A stretch of DNA of 64,000 nt, from positions 1 through 64,000 of the forward strand of contig JBBDJG010000034.1 of the NCBI GenBank assembly GCA_040880005.1, in the 5' to 3' direction. Position numbers and translations under genes: made by a program. Below, one piece after another: positions 23,926-32,001 of the stretch. The notes beneath the pieces were generated by a model. The model had not been told where the DNA came from, did not search any database, and was given only the letters and a program-made list of their open reading frames with translations. The DNA is from JBBDJG01 sp040880005 (GTDB lineage: Bacteria; Actinomycetota; Thermoleophilia; Solirubrobacterales; JBBDJG01). How positions within the stretch are numbered: the first letter of the stretch is position 1; every line of letters begins with the position of its first letter.

Positions 23926-25378
23926 TCTGCGCGGATACGAGCCTGTGATCGGCCTGGAGATCCACGTCCAGCTCAGCACGCGGACGAAGATGTTCTGCGC
24001 CTGCGAGCTGTCTTTCGGAGAGGAGCCGAACACTCGGACATGTCCCGTCTGCCTCGGCCACCCCGGCACGCTTCCGACCGCGAATCAACAGGCGATTCGC
24101 TACGGAATCATGATCGGGATAGCGCTCGGGTGCGAAATCGCACCACGGTCGATCTTCCATCGCAAGAACTACTTCTACCCGGACCTGCCGAAGGGGTATC
24201 AGATCAGCCAGTACGACACCCCATTGTGCTCGGGCGGTGAGCTGGTTGTGCCGGGAGGACCAACGGTCCGCATCCACCGCGCGCACCTCGAGGAAGACGC
24301 GGCCAAGTTGATCCACCACGGCGAGTCCGGGCGCATCCACGGAGCCGGCGAGTCGATCGTGGACTTCAACCGCGGCGGCACTCCGCTGGTCGAGATCGTC
24401 ACCGAGCCCGACCTGCGCTCAGCGTCAGACGCGCGCGAGTTCCTCCAGCTACTGCGAACGACGATCAAGCAGATCGGCGTGTCCGACGTGAACATGGAGG
24501 AGGGCTCTCTTCGCTGTGACGCAAACGTTTCGGTGCGGCGAAAAGGTGAGGGACTGCGCGCCAAGACCGAACTGAAGAACATGAACAGCTTTCGCTTCAT
24601 CGAGCGCGGCATCGAGGCCGAGATTGAACGGCAGATCGAGATGTGGGAGTCCGGAAGCGAGGTGAGCGGTCAGACGCTGCACTTCGATCCGGGCACCGGA
24701 ACGCTAACGTCGCTTCGCTCGAAGGAGGAAGTGCACGACTACCGCTACTTCCCGGAGCCCGACCTCGTGCCGGTCGCGCCAGGCAAGAGCATGGTCGAGG
24801 AGATCCGCGAGCAGATCCCGGAGTTGCCCGTCGCGCGATTGCAGCGGTATGAGTCCGAGTACGGGGTGACGGACGATGCGGCCCAAACGCTCGTCAACTG
24901 GGTCGAGCTGGGCATGTTCTTCGAGCAGACGATGGCGCTCGACGGAAGCGTCGATGCCCGGCTGATGGCTCAGTGGATAACGGGGGAGCTGGTGGCCAGG
25001 TTGCGCGAAGCGGGAGTGGACGATCCGAGCAGCACGGAACTGACCTCGGCGGCGCTCGCGGAGCTGGTCGTGATGGTTCAAGACAAGGCGGTGTCTCAAT
25101 TCGCCGCCAAAGAGGTGCTGGCAGCGCTCGTGAACGAGGGCGGCGAGCCGCGCGCGATCGTCGCCGCGCGCGACCTCGGCGCGATTGACGACTCCTCTGG
25201 CGAGCTGGCGTCGATCGTGGAGCAGGCGCTGGCCGACAACGCCGACGCGGTCGAGACGATCAAGGCGGGAAAACAGCAGGCGATGGGCGCGATCGTGGGC
25301 GCCGTGATGCGTGAGACCAAGGGGCGCGCCGACGGCGCCGAGGTCAATCGTCTGATTCGGGAAAGGTTGGGGATCTAG
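23918..25378 (+). CDS. gatB: Asp/Glu-tRNA amidotransferase subunit B
   Basis: A 486-residue kinase-type subunit that activates and amidates Glu-tRNA-Gln and/or Asp-tRNA-Asn. VIGLEIHVQL, the CPVCLGHPG zinc knuckle, FHRKNYFYPDLPKGYQISQ and DFNRGGTPL are family signatures, and a YqeY-like C-terminal domain is present. The ATG at 23918 overlaps the end of gatA; the longer open frame is not used. Its TAG stop is contained in the CTAGTGG end of the 168-bp element. Confidence 0.96.
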   Translation: MNDLRGYEPVIGLEIHVQLSTRTKMFCACELSFGEEPNTRTCPVCLGHPGTLPTANQQAIRYGIMIGIALGCEIAPRSIFHRKNYFYPDLPKGYQISQYDTPLCSGGELVVPGGPTVRIHRAHLEEDAAKLIHHGESGRIHGAGESIVDFNRGGTPLVEIVTEPDLRSASDAREFLQLLRTTIKQIGVSDVNMEEGSLRCDANVSVRRKGEGLRAKTELKNMNSFRFIERGIEAEIERQIEMWESGSEVSGQTLHFDPGTGTLTSLRSKEEVHDYRYFPEPDLVPVAPGKSMVEEIREQIPELPVARLQRYESEYGVTDDAAQTLVNWVELGMFFEQTMALDGSVDARLMAQWITGELVARLREAGVDDPSSTELTSAALAELVVMVQDKAVSQFAAKEVLAALVNEGGEPRAIVAARDLGAIDDSSGELASIVEQALADNADAVETIKAGKQQAMGAIVGAVMRETKGRADGAEVNRLIRERLGI

Positions 25379-25542
25379 TGGTTCTTTCTGTAAGTCCGGT
25401 GCGGATTCGGCGAGCGAGAACCGAGCCAGGCACGGACGCAGGGAGGCCGAATAGTTGTGACTATTCGGCCGACCGAGGACAAAGGATGGCGAAGGTTCGC
25501 AGCCGCCGAATCAGTGGCGGAATTTGCAGAAGGGACCACTAG
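25375..25542. repeat. 168-bp structured CTAGTGG inverted-repeat element, copy B
   Basis: It starts CTAGTGGTTCTTTCTGTAAG and ends TTTGCAGAAGGGACCACTAG, giving ~20-bp imperfect terminal inverted repeats. It contains a central perfect 11-bp hairpin (GGCCGAATAGT, loop TGTG, ACTATTCGGCC) and an inner GATTCGGCG / CGCCGAATC stem. It aligns without any gap to the reverse complement of 45486-45653. Conserved blocks are GAGCGAGAA, GCAGGGAG, CGACCGA and TTCGCAGCCG. It exactly fills the space between the gatB stop and the next gene's TTG. No protein is encoded. It could be a MITE-like mobile repeat or a structured RNA. Confidence 0.8.
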
Positions 25543-25543
25543 G

Positions 25544-27682
25544 TTGGCCACGCCGCTGCCGGCGCTTCGCGCCCGCTCGATCTTGGCGGCGGTTGTGCTT
25601 TCGGCGGTGTTCGCCACGACGCTCGCGGGGCACGCCGACGCGCGCAAGTATCGGCGCTGCCCGGACGGGGATCTGCTGTTCCAGTGCACGACGGTCGAGG
25701 TGCCGATCGACCGCGGCGGGTCGGTTCCCGGCACGATCCCACTGCTCGTGAAGCGCACCCCGCCGGGTCTGATGGAGGTGTTTCGCCTCTTGCTGGACTC
25801 GATCGTGGTCGAGCTGTCGAAGCGAAACGCGTCACGTACGCTCGATGCCAGGCCGGCGGCTCCGCGGTGGGGACGGCGCGGCGCGGTCTTCGTTCTGGCG
25901 GGAGGGCCCGGCGAGGCGGCGACGCCGTTCGCGATGGATGAGCTGTTCAGCCTCGCCGGCGCGATACGCAAGCGCGAGATCGTGCTCTTCGACCAGCGCG
26001 GGACCGGCCGCTCCGGCCTATTGCGCTGCCCGTCGCTCGAGAAGCAGACGATCGGTGACGTCGGCCGCGCGATGAACGCCTGTGCCGCCGCGATCGGGCC
26101 GAAGCGGCGCTTCTTCACCACCTGGGACTCGGCGCAGGACCTCGAGGCAGTGCGACAGGCGCTCGGCGTGGAGAAGATCACGCTGTACGGAGTCTCGTAC
26201 GGAACGAAGCTGGCGTTGACGTACGCGGCCCTGTACCCCGAGCACGTTGAGCGCATGGTGCTCGATTCCGTCGTTGCGGGCGACGGGCCGGACCCGTTCC
26301 AGCGCAGCGGGCTCGAGGCCATTCCACGCATCCTGCACGACATCTGTGCGCGTGACGCCTGTGCCAGGATCACGCAGGATCCGGTCGCGGATCTCGGGAC
26401 GCTGGTCGGACGATTGCAACCACGCCCGATCACCGGCCGGGTCGTCGGCGGCAACGGGCGACGACACGCTCGCCAGCTTGGACGGCTGCGACTGCTCGAC
26501 GTCCTCTATGCGGGCGACTTCGACGAAACGATGCGCAACGCATTGCCGGGCGCAGTGCGGGCCGCCCTGCGCGACGACACCGCTCCTCTGCTGCGGCTCT
26601 ACTACGAGGCGGCCGGGGTCGACGAGCTACCGGAGCCGCGCCAGTTCAGCACGGCCCTGTTCTTCGCGACGACGTGCGAGGAAGGGCCGCTGCCGTGGTC
26701 GCCGGAGCTCGCTTTCGCAGATCGCTGGAAGCAGTCGCTCACCGCAGCGGCAGCGATTCCGGACAGTGAGTTCGGCCCGTTCGATCGCCAGACAGCGGCG
26801 GCGGGCAGCGGCCTGCGTTTTTGTGCGCGCTGGCCGTCCAGCGGCGTACCGAGAGCGCTCCTCACGCCACCGTTGCCCAACGTGCCCACGCTGCTGCTCA
26901 GCGGCGCGAACGACATGCGCACACCGGCCGAGGATGCCGCGCGGGTAGCTGCGATGCTGGCCCGCGCCAGCCAGTTGACGATCGACGGAGTCGGGCACTC
27001 GGTGCTCTTGTCGGATCCTTCGTTCTGCGCAGACGGTGCGATGAAACGGTTCTTCGCGAACAAGCCGATCTCCGGTTGCGGATCGGCGGCGCGCAGGGAG
27101 CAGCGGCGTGAGAAAAGGCAGACCCTGCTGGATCCGGTTCCACCCCTGTCTCTGAACGAAGTCAAGCCGGCCGCGGGAGTTCCCGGCCGCGGCGGCCGCC
27201 TCCTGCGGGCCACCGAGTTCAGCGTGATCGACGGCCTCAGCAGGTACCCGATCGAGGACGCCTTCCTTGCCGACTTCACGGGGGAGAGGTTCGTCAGTCG
27301 CATCGGTGGCCTGCGCTCAGGCCGGATGCTGATCAGGTTCACCCGGCATGGAGGCCTCGAGTTCGATCGGTACGCCTATGTGCCGGGCATAGAGGTTAGT
27401 GGCGGTACGCCACGGCGCGGAAACTCAGCCGACTTGCGATTCCGCGTACGAGACAAAGGCAGGCTTGCCGGTCGATTGGTTTTCGACTCCCGTCACGAAC
27501 GCATCCGGGGGCGCCTCGGGGGGCGCCGGTTCAACCTGCGGGCGGCGGAGTTCGCGCGCGCTGTCAAGTCATTCTTCCGCGGAGTCCGCCTCAGACAGGA
27601 CGGCACCGCGGTGGCTTCGCTGGTGGCCGGCAACCCGGTCGCCCTGGCCGCCGAGCGGTTGCCGCCATCCTCGAACCCCTGA
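25544..27682 (+). CDS. secreted alpha/beta hydrolase (TAP-like peptidase family)
   Basis: A ~712-residue exported hydrolase. The TTG at 25544 gives a signal peptide (RARSILAAVVLSAVFATTLAG, cleavage near HADA). Catalytic motifs: FDQRGTGRSG, the nucleophile elbow GVSYGT (Ser), LLLSGANDMRTP (Asp) and DGVGHSVLL (His). This layout matches tripeptidyl-aminopeptidase-like proteins with the C-terminal TAP domain. An extra ~200-residue beta-rich C-terminal region (GGRLLRATEF onward) is unusual and unassigned. The open frame continues upstream into the 168-bp element, but that part is not expected to be translated. The substrate is unknown. Confidence 0.8.
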   Translation: MATPLPALRARSILAAVVLSAVFATTLAGHADARKYRRCPDGDLLFQCTTVEVPIDRGGSVPGTIPLLVKRTPPGLMEVFRLLLDSIVVELSKRNASRTLDARPAAPRWGRRGAVFVLAGGPGEAATPFAMDELFSLAGAIRKREIVLFDQRGTGRSGLLRCPSLEKQTIGDVGRAMNACAAAIGPKRRFFTTWDSAQDLEAVRQALGVEKITLYGVSYGTKLALTYAALYPEHVERMVLDSVVAGDGPDPFQRSGLEAIPRILHDICARDACARITQDPVADLGTLVGRLQPRPITGRVVGGNGRRHARQLGRLRLLDVLYAGDFDETMRNALPGAVRAALRDDTAPLLRLYYEAAGVDELPEPRQFSTALFFATTCEEGPLPWSPELAFADRWKQSLTAAAAIPDSEFGPFDRQTAAAGSGLRFCARWPSSGVPRALLTPPLPNVPTLLLSGANDMRTPAEDAARVAAMLARASQLTIDGVGHSVLLSDPSFCADGAMKRFFANKPISGCGSAARREQRREKRQTLLDPVPPLSLNEVKPAAGVPGRGGRLLRATEFSVIDGLSRYPIEDAFLADFTGERFVSRIGGLRSGRMLIRFTRHGGLEFDRYAYVPGIEVSGGTPRRGNSADLRFRVRDKGRLAGRLVFDSRHERIRGRLGGRRFNLRAAEFARAVKSFFRGVRLRQDGTAVASLVAGNPVALAAERLPPSSNP

Positions 27683-27726
27683 TTGCAGCCCCGCGCGTGC
27701 GATCACCCGGTACCGTTTGCCCGGAG

Positions 27727-27894
27727 ATGGGCTCCCCCAACGTGTACCTGGCGATAACGATCGCCGCGCTGCTTGTGGCACTGCTGCTCGCCCTTCAGGT
27801 CGTCGGCACATTGTTCAAGCTGGTGTTCATCGGGCTGATCGCTGCAGTCGGCTACGCGGCCTTCCGTGCATGGCGCGGCGCCGTACCGCGCTAG
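27727..27894 (+). CDS. small membrane protein
   Basis: A 55-residue protein with two hydrophobic helices (residues ~6-24 and ~29-45) and a basic C-terminus (RAWRGAVPR). No family is recognised. TACCGT lies 10 nt before the ATG, compatible with a leaderless transcript. The next gene starts 3 nt after its stop. Confidence 0.55.
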   Translation: MGSPNVYLAITIAALLVALLLALQVVGTLFKLVFIGLIAAVGYAAFRAWRGAVPR

Positions 27895-27897
27895 GTA

Positions 27898-28179
27898 ATG
27901 TACGGCGCGGCCCTCTTGATAGTGATGCTCTCTTTCGGGCTGGCGACGGCGATCGTGGCCAAGATCAAGGGAAGCTCCTTCTTCGTTTGGTTTCTGGTCG
28001 GTTTCTTTCTTCCGATCTTCGGGCTGATAGCTGCCTTGCTGTACCGGTACGAGCGGTTCGAGCCCAAGCGCCGCTGCCCTCGCTGCGGACGCATACGCGA
28101 AATCACAGATCAGGTCTGCACGGGCTGCGGTGAGGAGCTCTACTGGCCCGAGCGCGATGCGATCGTGCGCCCTCAGTAG
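27898..28179 (+). CDS. membrane protein with C-terminal zinc ribbon
   Basis: A 93-residue protein. Two transmembrane helices (residues ~3-20 and ~29-48) are followed by a basic stretch and two CxxC pairs (CPRCG and CTGCG) 17 residues apart. This is a compact zinc ribbon facing the cytoplasm by the positive-inside rule. Function unknown. It is probably co-transcribed with the small membrane protein 3 nt upstream. Confidence 0.7.
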   Translation: MYGAALLIVMLSFGLATAIVAKIKGSSFFVWFLVGFFLPIFGLIAALLYRYERFEPKRRCPRCGRIREITDQVCTGCGEELYWPERDAIVRPQ

Positions 28180-28213
28180 CGTAAAACCGCTCTGGCAAGC
28201 CGATTAGCGCTGC

Positions 28214-28219
28214 TACACT
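28214..28219 (+). promoter_or_regulatory. probable -10 box of the ilvBN promoter
   Basis: TACACT, giving a ~80-nt untranslated leader before the ilvB GTG. The leader contains a short CGCG...CGCG hairpin but no leucine/isoleucine/valine-rich leader peptide. AAAGGGGG serves as the ribosome-binding site. Confidence 0.45.
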
Positions 28220-28307
28220 GGCAATACTCGGCGCGACGCGGGGTTTTCGCGATTCGTGCCGAAGAACGTTCAACGAGACGCGATCCGTAGAAAGGGGGAT
28301 AGCGCAC

Positions 28308-29990
28308 GTGCGAGCGGTCGACGCGATCATGGAATGTCTGAAGGCAGAGGGTGCCGATGCCGTTTTCGGCATACCCGGCGGCGCCAACCTGCCGACCTAC
28401 GACGCGCTCTACGATGCGGGAATTCGCCACATCCTCTGCAAGCACGAGCAGGGAGCGGGCCACGCTGCGGAGGGCTACGCGAAAGCCTCGGGCAAGGTTG
28501 GCGTGGCACTTGCGACGTCGGGGCCTGGCGCCACCAACCTGATAACGGCGATCGCCGACGCGATGCTGGACTCGGTGCCGACCGTGTTCATCACGGGTCA
28601 GGTGCGCACGGACCTGCTCGGCACCGACGGCTTCCAGGAGGCCGACATCATCGGCATCTCGATGCCGGTCGTCAAACACTCCTTTCAGGTGCTCGATCCG
28701 CGCGAGATACCGCACCTCATCCACGAAGCGTTCCACGTCGCGCGCACCGGCCGGCCCGGCCCGGTGCTGATCGACGTCCCGCAAGACCTTTCGCGCGCCG
28801 ATATTCCCTACGACCCTTCCGCTGCCGCCAAGGTCGACCTGCCGGGCTACAAGAGCTTCGACGAAGGCAATCCCAAGCAGATCAGGCTGGCTGCGAAGGC
28901 GCTCGCGAACGCCAAGCGCCCCGTGATCTATGCGGGCGGTGGAGTCATCAACGGCAACGCCGCCGAGGAGCTGACCGAGCTGGTGACGACCGGAAAGTTC
29001 CCGATCACCTGCACGGTCATGGGGCTCGGTGGGTTCCCGGCGCCACACGAACGGTGGCTTGGCATGCTTGGCATGCATGGAACGCGCGCTGCGAACTACG
29101 CGATGGACGAAGCGGACCTGATCGTTGCGGTTGGCGCGCGCTTCGACGATCGCATCACGGGCAAGCTGAGCGAGTTTGCGCCGCGGGCTAAATTCGTCCA
29201 CATCGACGTTGATCCCGCTGAGATCTCCAAGAACGTGCCGGCGCACATCCCGATCGTCGGCAACTGCAAGCTGGTCCTGCCGAAGCTGACGGCCGAATAT
29301 CGTGCGGCGGAAGCCGATCCTGCCCGCATGAACGAGTGGTGGGAGAAGATCGACGCCTGGCGCAAGCAGTATCCGCTCGAGTTCAAGGAATCGGTCGACG
29401 GAGACATCGCCCCTCAGCGGATGGTCCAGGCGATGTACGAGGCGACCAAGGGCGACGCGATCGTCACATCGGATGTCGGTCAGCACCAGATGTGGACGGC
29501 CCAGCACTATCACTTCGCCAAGCCGCGCCGGTGGATCAACTCAGGTGGGCTCGGCACGATGGGCTTCGGGCTTCCGTCGGCGATTGGCGCGAAGGTCGCG
29601 AGACCCGACGAGCTGGTCGTGTGCATGGCGGGCGATGGCAGCCTGATCATGACCTGCCAGGAGTTTGCGACCGCGGTTGAGAACAACATCGACGTGAAGG
29701 TCTTCCTGATGAACAACGGCTCGTTTGGAATGGTCCGCCAGTGGCAGGAGCTGTTCTGGGAGGAGCGCTACAGCCACGTGCACATGGGCGAGAGCCCGGA
29801 CTGGGTCAAGCTAGCCGAGGCATTCGGTGCGACGGGCATGCGAGTTGACCGCAACGATGAGCTGGACGACGCGATGCGAACGGCCATAGACACGCCGGGA
29901 ACCGTGCTGGTCGATGTGCACGTGCGAAAAGACGAGAACTGCTATCCGATGATCCCCGCCGGGCAGGCGGCGCGGGACATGGTGGGTTAG
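28308..29990 (+). CDS. ilvB: acetolactate synthase, large (catalytic) subunit
   Basis: A 560-residue ThDP enzyme for the first common step of branched-chain amino-acid synthesis. The catalytic glutamate is Glu47 in CKHEQGAGHAAEGYA. FAD-site and dimer segments (TSGPGATNL, VFITGQVRTDLLGTDGFQEAD) mark it as a biosynthetic AHAS. The ThDP-Mg motif is GDGSLIMTCQEF with NNGSFGMVRQWQ. The GTG start has a strong ribosome-binding site. ilvN follows by 3 bp. Confidence 0.96.
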   Translation: MRAVDAIMECLKAEGADAVFGIPGGANLPTYDALYDAGIRHILCKHEQGAGHAAEGYAKASGKVGVALATSGPGATNLITAIADAMLDSVPTVFITGQVRTDLLGTDGFQEADIIGISMPVVKHSFQVLDPREIPHLIHEAFHVARTGRPGPVLIDVPQDLSRADIPYDPSAAAKVDLPGYKSFDEGNPKQIRLAAKALANAKRPVIYAGGGVINGNAAEELTELVTTGKFPITCTVMGLGGFPAPHERWLGMLGMHGTRAANYAMDEADLIVAVGARFDDRITGKLSEFAPRAKFVHIDVDPAEISKNVPAHIPIVGNCKLVLPKLTAEYRAAEADPARMNEWWEKIDAWRKQYPLEFKESVDGDIAPQRMVQAMYEATKGDAIVTSDVGQHQMWTAQHYHFAKPRRWINSGGLGTMGFGLPSAIGAKVARPDELVVCMAGDGSLIMTCQEFATAVENNIDVKVFLMNNGSFGMVRQWQELFWEERYSHVHMGESPDWVKLAEAFGATGMRVDRNDELDDAMRTAIDTPGTVLVDVHVRKDENCYPMIPAGQAARDMVG

Positions 29991-29993
29991 GCA

Positions 29994-30551
29994 ATGGGTG
30001 ACCCCGGAACCAAGGAGGTTCTGCGTCTCGAGGACCTCGAGGCGGCGGGCAACCTGCGCACCGGCCGCAAACACGTCCTCTCGGTGCTGGTCGAGAACAA
30101 GCCGGGCGTGCTGACGCGCATCGCCGGCCTATTCGCCAGGCGCGGCTTCAACATCGACACGCTGGCCGTCGGGCCGACCGAGGACGAGGAGGTCTCGCGC
30201 ATCACGATGACCGTGGACGGTGCGACGCACTCGATCGACCAGATCACCAAGCAGCTGCACAAGCTCGTCAACGTGATCAAGATTCGCGACCTCGAGCCCG
30301 CCGAGACGATCGCTCGCGAGATGGCGCTTTTCAAGGTGTCGGCCGACGGCCAATCACGCGCCGAGGTGATGCAGCTGGTCGATATCTTCCGAAGTCGCAT
30401 CATCGACGTTTCGGGGCGCACGGTGACGATCGAAGTCACTGGCACCGCCGACAAGATCGAGGCGCTCGAGACGATAGTGAGCCCGTTCGGGATCGTCGAG
30501 ATGGTGCGCACTGGCGAGATCGCAATCGCGCGCGGCAAGACCCAAACCTAG
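29994..30551 (+). CDS. ilvN: acetolactate synthase, small (regulatory) subunit
   Basis: A 185-residue regulatory subunit with an N-terminal ACT domain (LSVLVENKPGVLTRIAGLFARRGFN) and the ALS_ss_C domain. It activates IlvB and confers feedback control, usually by valine. A ~20-residue N-terminal extension precedes the ACT domain. It is co-transcribed with ilvB. Confidence 0.95.
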   Translation: MGDPGTKEVLRLEDLEAAGNLRTGRKHVLSVLVENKPGVLTRIAGLFARRGFNIDTLAVGPTEDEEVSRITMTVDGATHSIDQITKQLHKLVNVIKIRDLEPAETIAREMALFKVSADGQSRAEVMQLVDIFRSRIIDVSGRTVTIEVTGTADKIEALETIVSPFGIVEMVRTGEIAIARGKTQT

Positions 30552-30558
30552 CGTTAGC

Positions 30559-32001
30559 TTGAGCGCGCAACACAGCCTGGTCGGGGCGCTCGAGCGATTG
30601 AAGCTCAGGCTCGCCGATCGTATCGGCGTCGCAGTGGACCGGGCCGAGCAACTCGGCCGGTCGGTGGTTGCAAGCGCCACTACAGAGATTTCGCTTGACC
30701 TCGACCTGGCGGCGTGCGTCTTTGCAAGCCGTGGCGCTGGCGCGGAGGACCGCTACTTCGTATGGGAAGAGCCCGACAACGACGGTTTCGCACTCGGAGG
30801 GATCGGATCGGCTTGGGCGATCGACGACGTTTCTGCTGCCGAGCGATTTGGCGACACGGCGGCCCGTTGCGTCGAGCTGATGCGCGATGCGGTGATCGAC
30901 GAGGAGCTGGACGGCCCGGCAGCGGGGCCAGTTTGGCTGGGCGGCTTTGCCTTCTCGGCCGGCGGCGGTCGTGCGCCGCAGTGGCAGTCGTTGCCGCCGA
31001 CCTTGATGGTGCTGCCACAAGTCACCCTTGCGCGGTCTGCCGGACGAGCCAGCATCACGGCCAACGTCGTGTGTGGGCCGCATGACGATGCGCAGCGGCT
31101 GACGGCAACGGCCATGGCCCGACCGAGCGCCTTGCGCGTGGCGTCGATCCCGATGTTGGATCCGGACCCGATCGCAGGCTACGAGATCTCCAGCGTCGCC
31201 AGCCCGCATCGCTACGAACAGGCTGTCGGTGAGGCGCGGGACCGCATCCGGTCGGGAGACCTCGAGAAGGTCGTGCTGGCGCGGGAGGTCGAGGTGCGCT
31301 CTCCGGCGCCGTTTCGAGCGTCCGCAGTCTTCGACGGGCTGCGCAGGGGATACCCCGAGTGCTACTGCTTCTGCGTCGGCACTCCCGACGTTGCTTTCGT
31401 GGGCGCAAGCCCGGAGTTGCTCGTAAGCAGAGAAGGCGCGAGACTCAGCGCGGTGGCGCTCGCGGGATCGACTCGCCGCAGCGCGGATCCATCGGTGGAC
31501 GACCACCTCGGAGAGCGCTTGCTGCACAATGCCAAGGATCTGGCCGAGCACGAGATCGTCGTGCAGCGCATCGAGCGCGCGCTCGCCCCGCTGTCGGTGT
31601 GGGTCACGACCGCGGAGGGCCCCGGCCTGATCAAGGTGGCCAACATCCAGCATCTCGCTACGCCGATCCGCGCTCAGCTTGCCGAGCCGCTCAGCACGAT
31701 CGAGCTGGCGGGCCTGCTGCACCCGACACCGGCGGTGGGGGGCGAGCCTTGGGAAGCGGCCGAGCCGGTGATGGTCGAGCTGGAGGCGCTGGATCGCGGC
31801 TGGTACGCGGCGCCGGTCGGGTGGATGGACTCGACCGAGGATGGCGAGTTCTGCGTGGCCCTGCGTTGCGCCCTGCTCGAGGGACGCACCGCGCACTGCT
31901 ACGCGGGCGTCGGCGTTGTGCGCGACTCCGAGCCCGAGGCCGAGCTGGCCGAGACCGAGGTCAAGCTGCAGGCGTTGCTCGCGGTGCTGGCCGGCGCCTA
32001 G
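30559..32001 (+). CDS. menF: isochorismate synthase
   Basis: A 480-residue chorismate-utilising enzyme of the MenF/EntC group. The C-terminal half has the conserved core: EKVVLAREV, GASPELLVSR, LAGSTRR, the NAKDLAEHEIVVQRI helix and HPTPAVGG. It converts chorismate to isochorismate for menaquinone. The TTG start lies 7 bp after ilvN, so it may be read with ilvBN. Its TAG stop shares a palindromic CTAG with the menD stop on the opposite strand. The other men genes next door favour MenF over a siderophore role. Confidence 0.9.
   Translation: MSAQHSLVGALERLKLRLADRIGVAVDRAEQLGRSVVASATTEISLDLDLAACVFASRGAGAEDRYFVWEEPDNDGFALGGIGSAWAIDDVSAAERFGDTAARCVELMRDAVIDEELDGPAAGPVWLGGFAFSAGGGRAPQWQSLPPTLMVLPQVTLARSAGRASITANVVCGPHDDAQRLTATAMARPSALRVASIPMLDPDPIAGYEISSVASPHRYEQAVGEARDRIRSGDLEKVVLAREVEVRSPAPFRASAVFDGLRRGYPECYCFCVGTPDVAFVGASPELLVSREGARLSAVALAGSTRRSADPSVDDHLGERLLHNAKDLAEHEIVVQRIERALAPLSVWVTTAEGPGLIKVANIQHLATPIRAQLAEPLSTIELAGLLHPTPAVGGEPWEAAEPVMVELEALDRGWYAAPVGWMDSTEDGEFCVALRCALLEGRTAHCYAGVGVVRDSEPEAELAETEVKLQALLAVLAGA

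Noticed and set aside
28220..28307. Leader peptide in the ilvB 5' UTR
   Set aside because: No short ORF rich in Leu, Ile or Val; the only GTG frame runs into ilvB out of frame.
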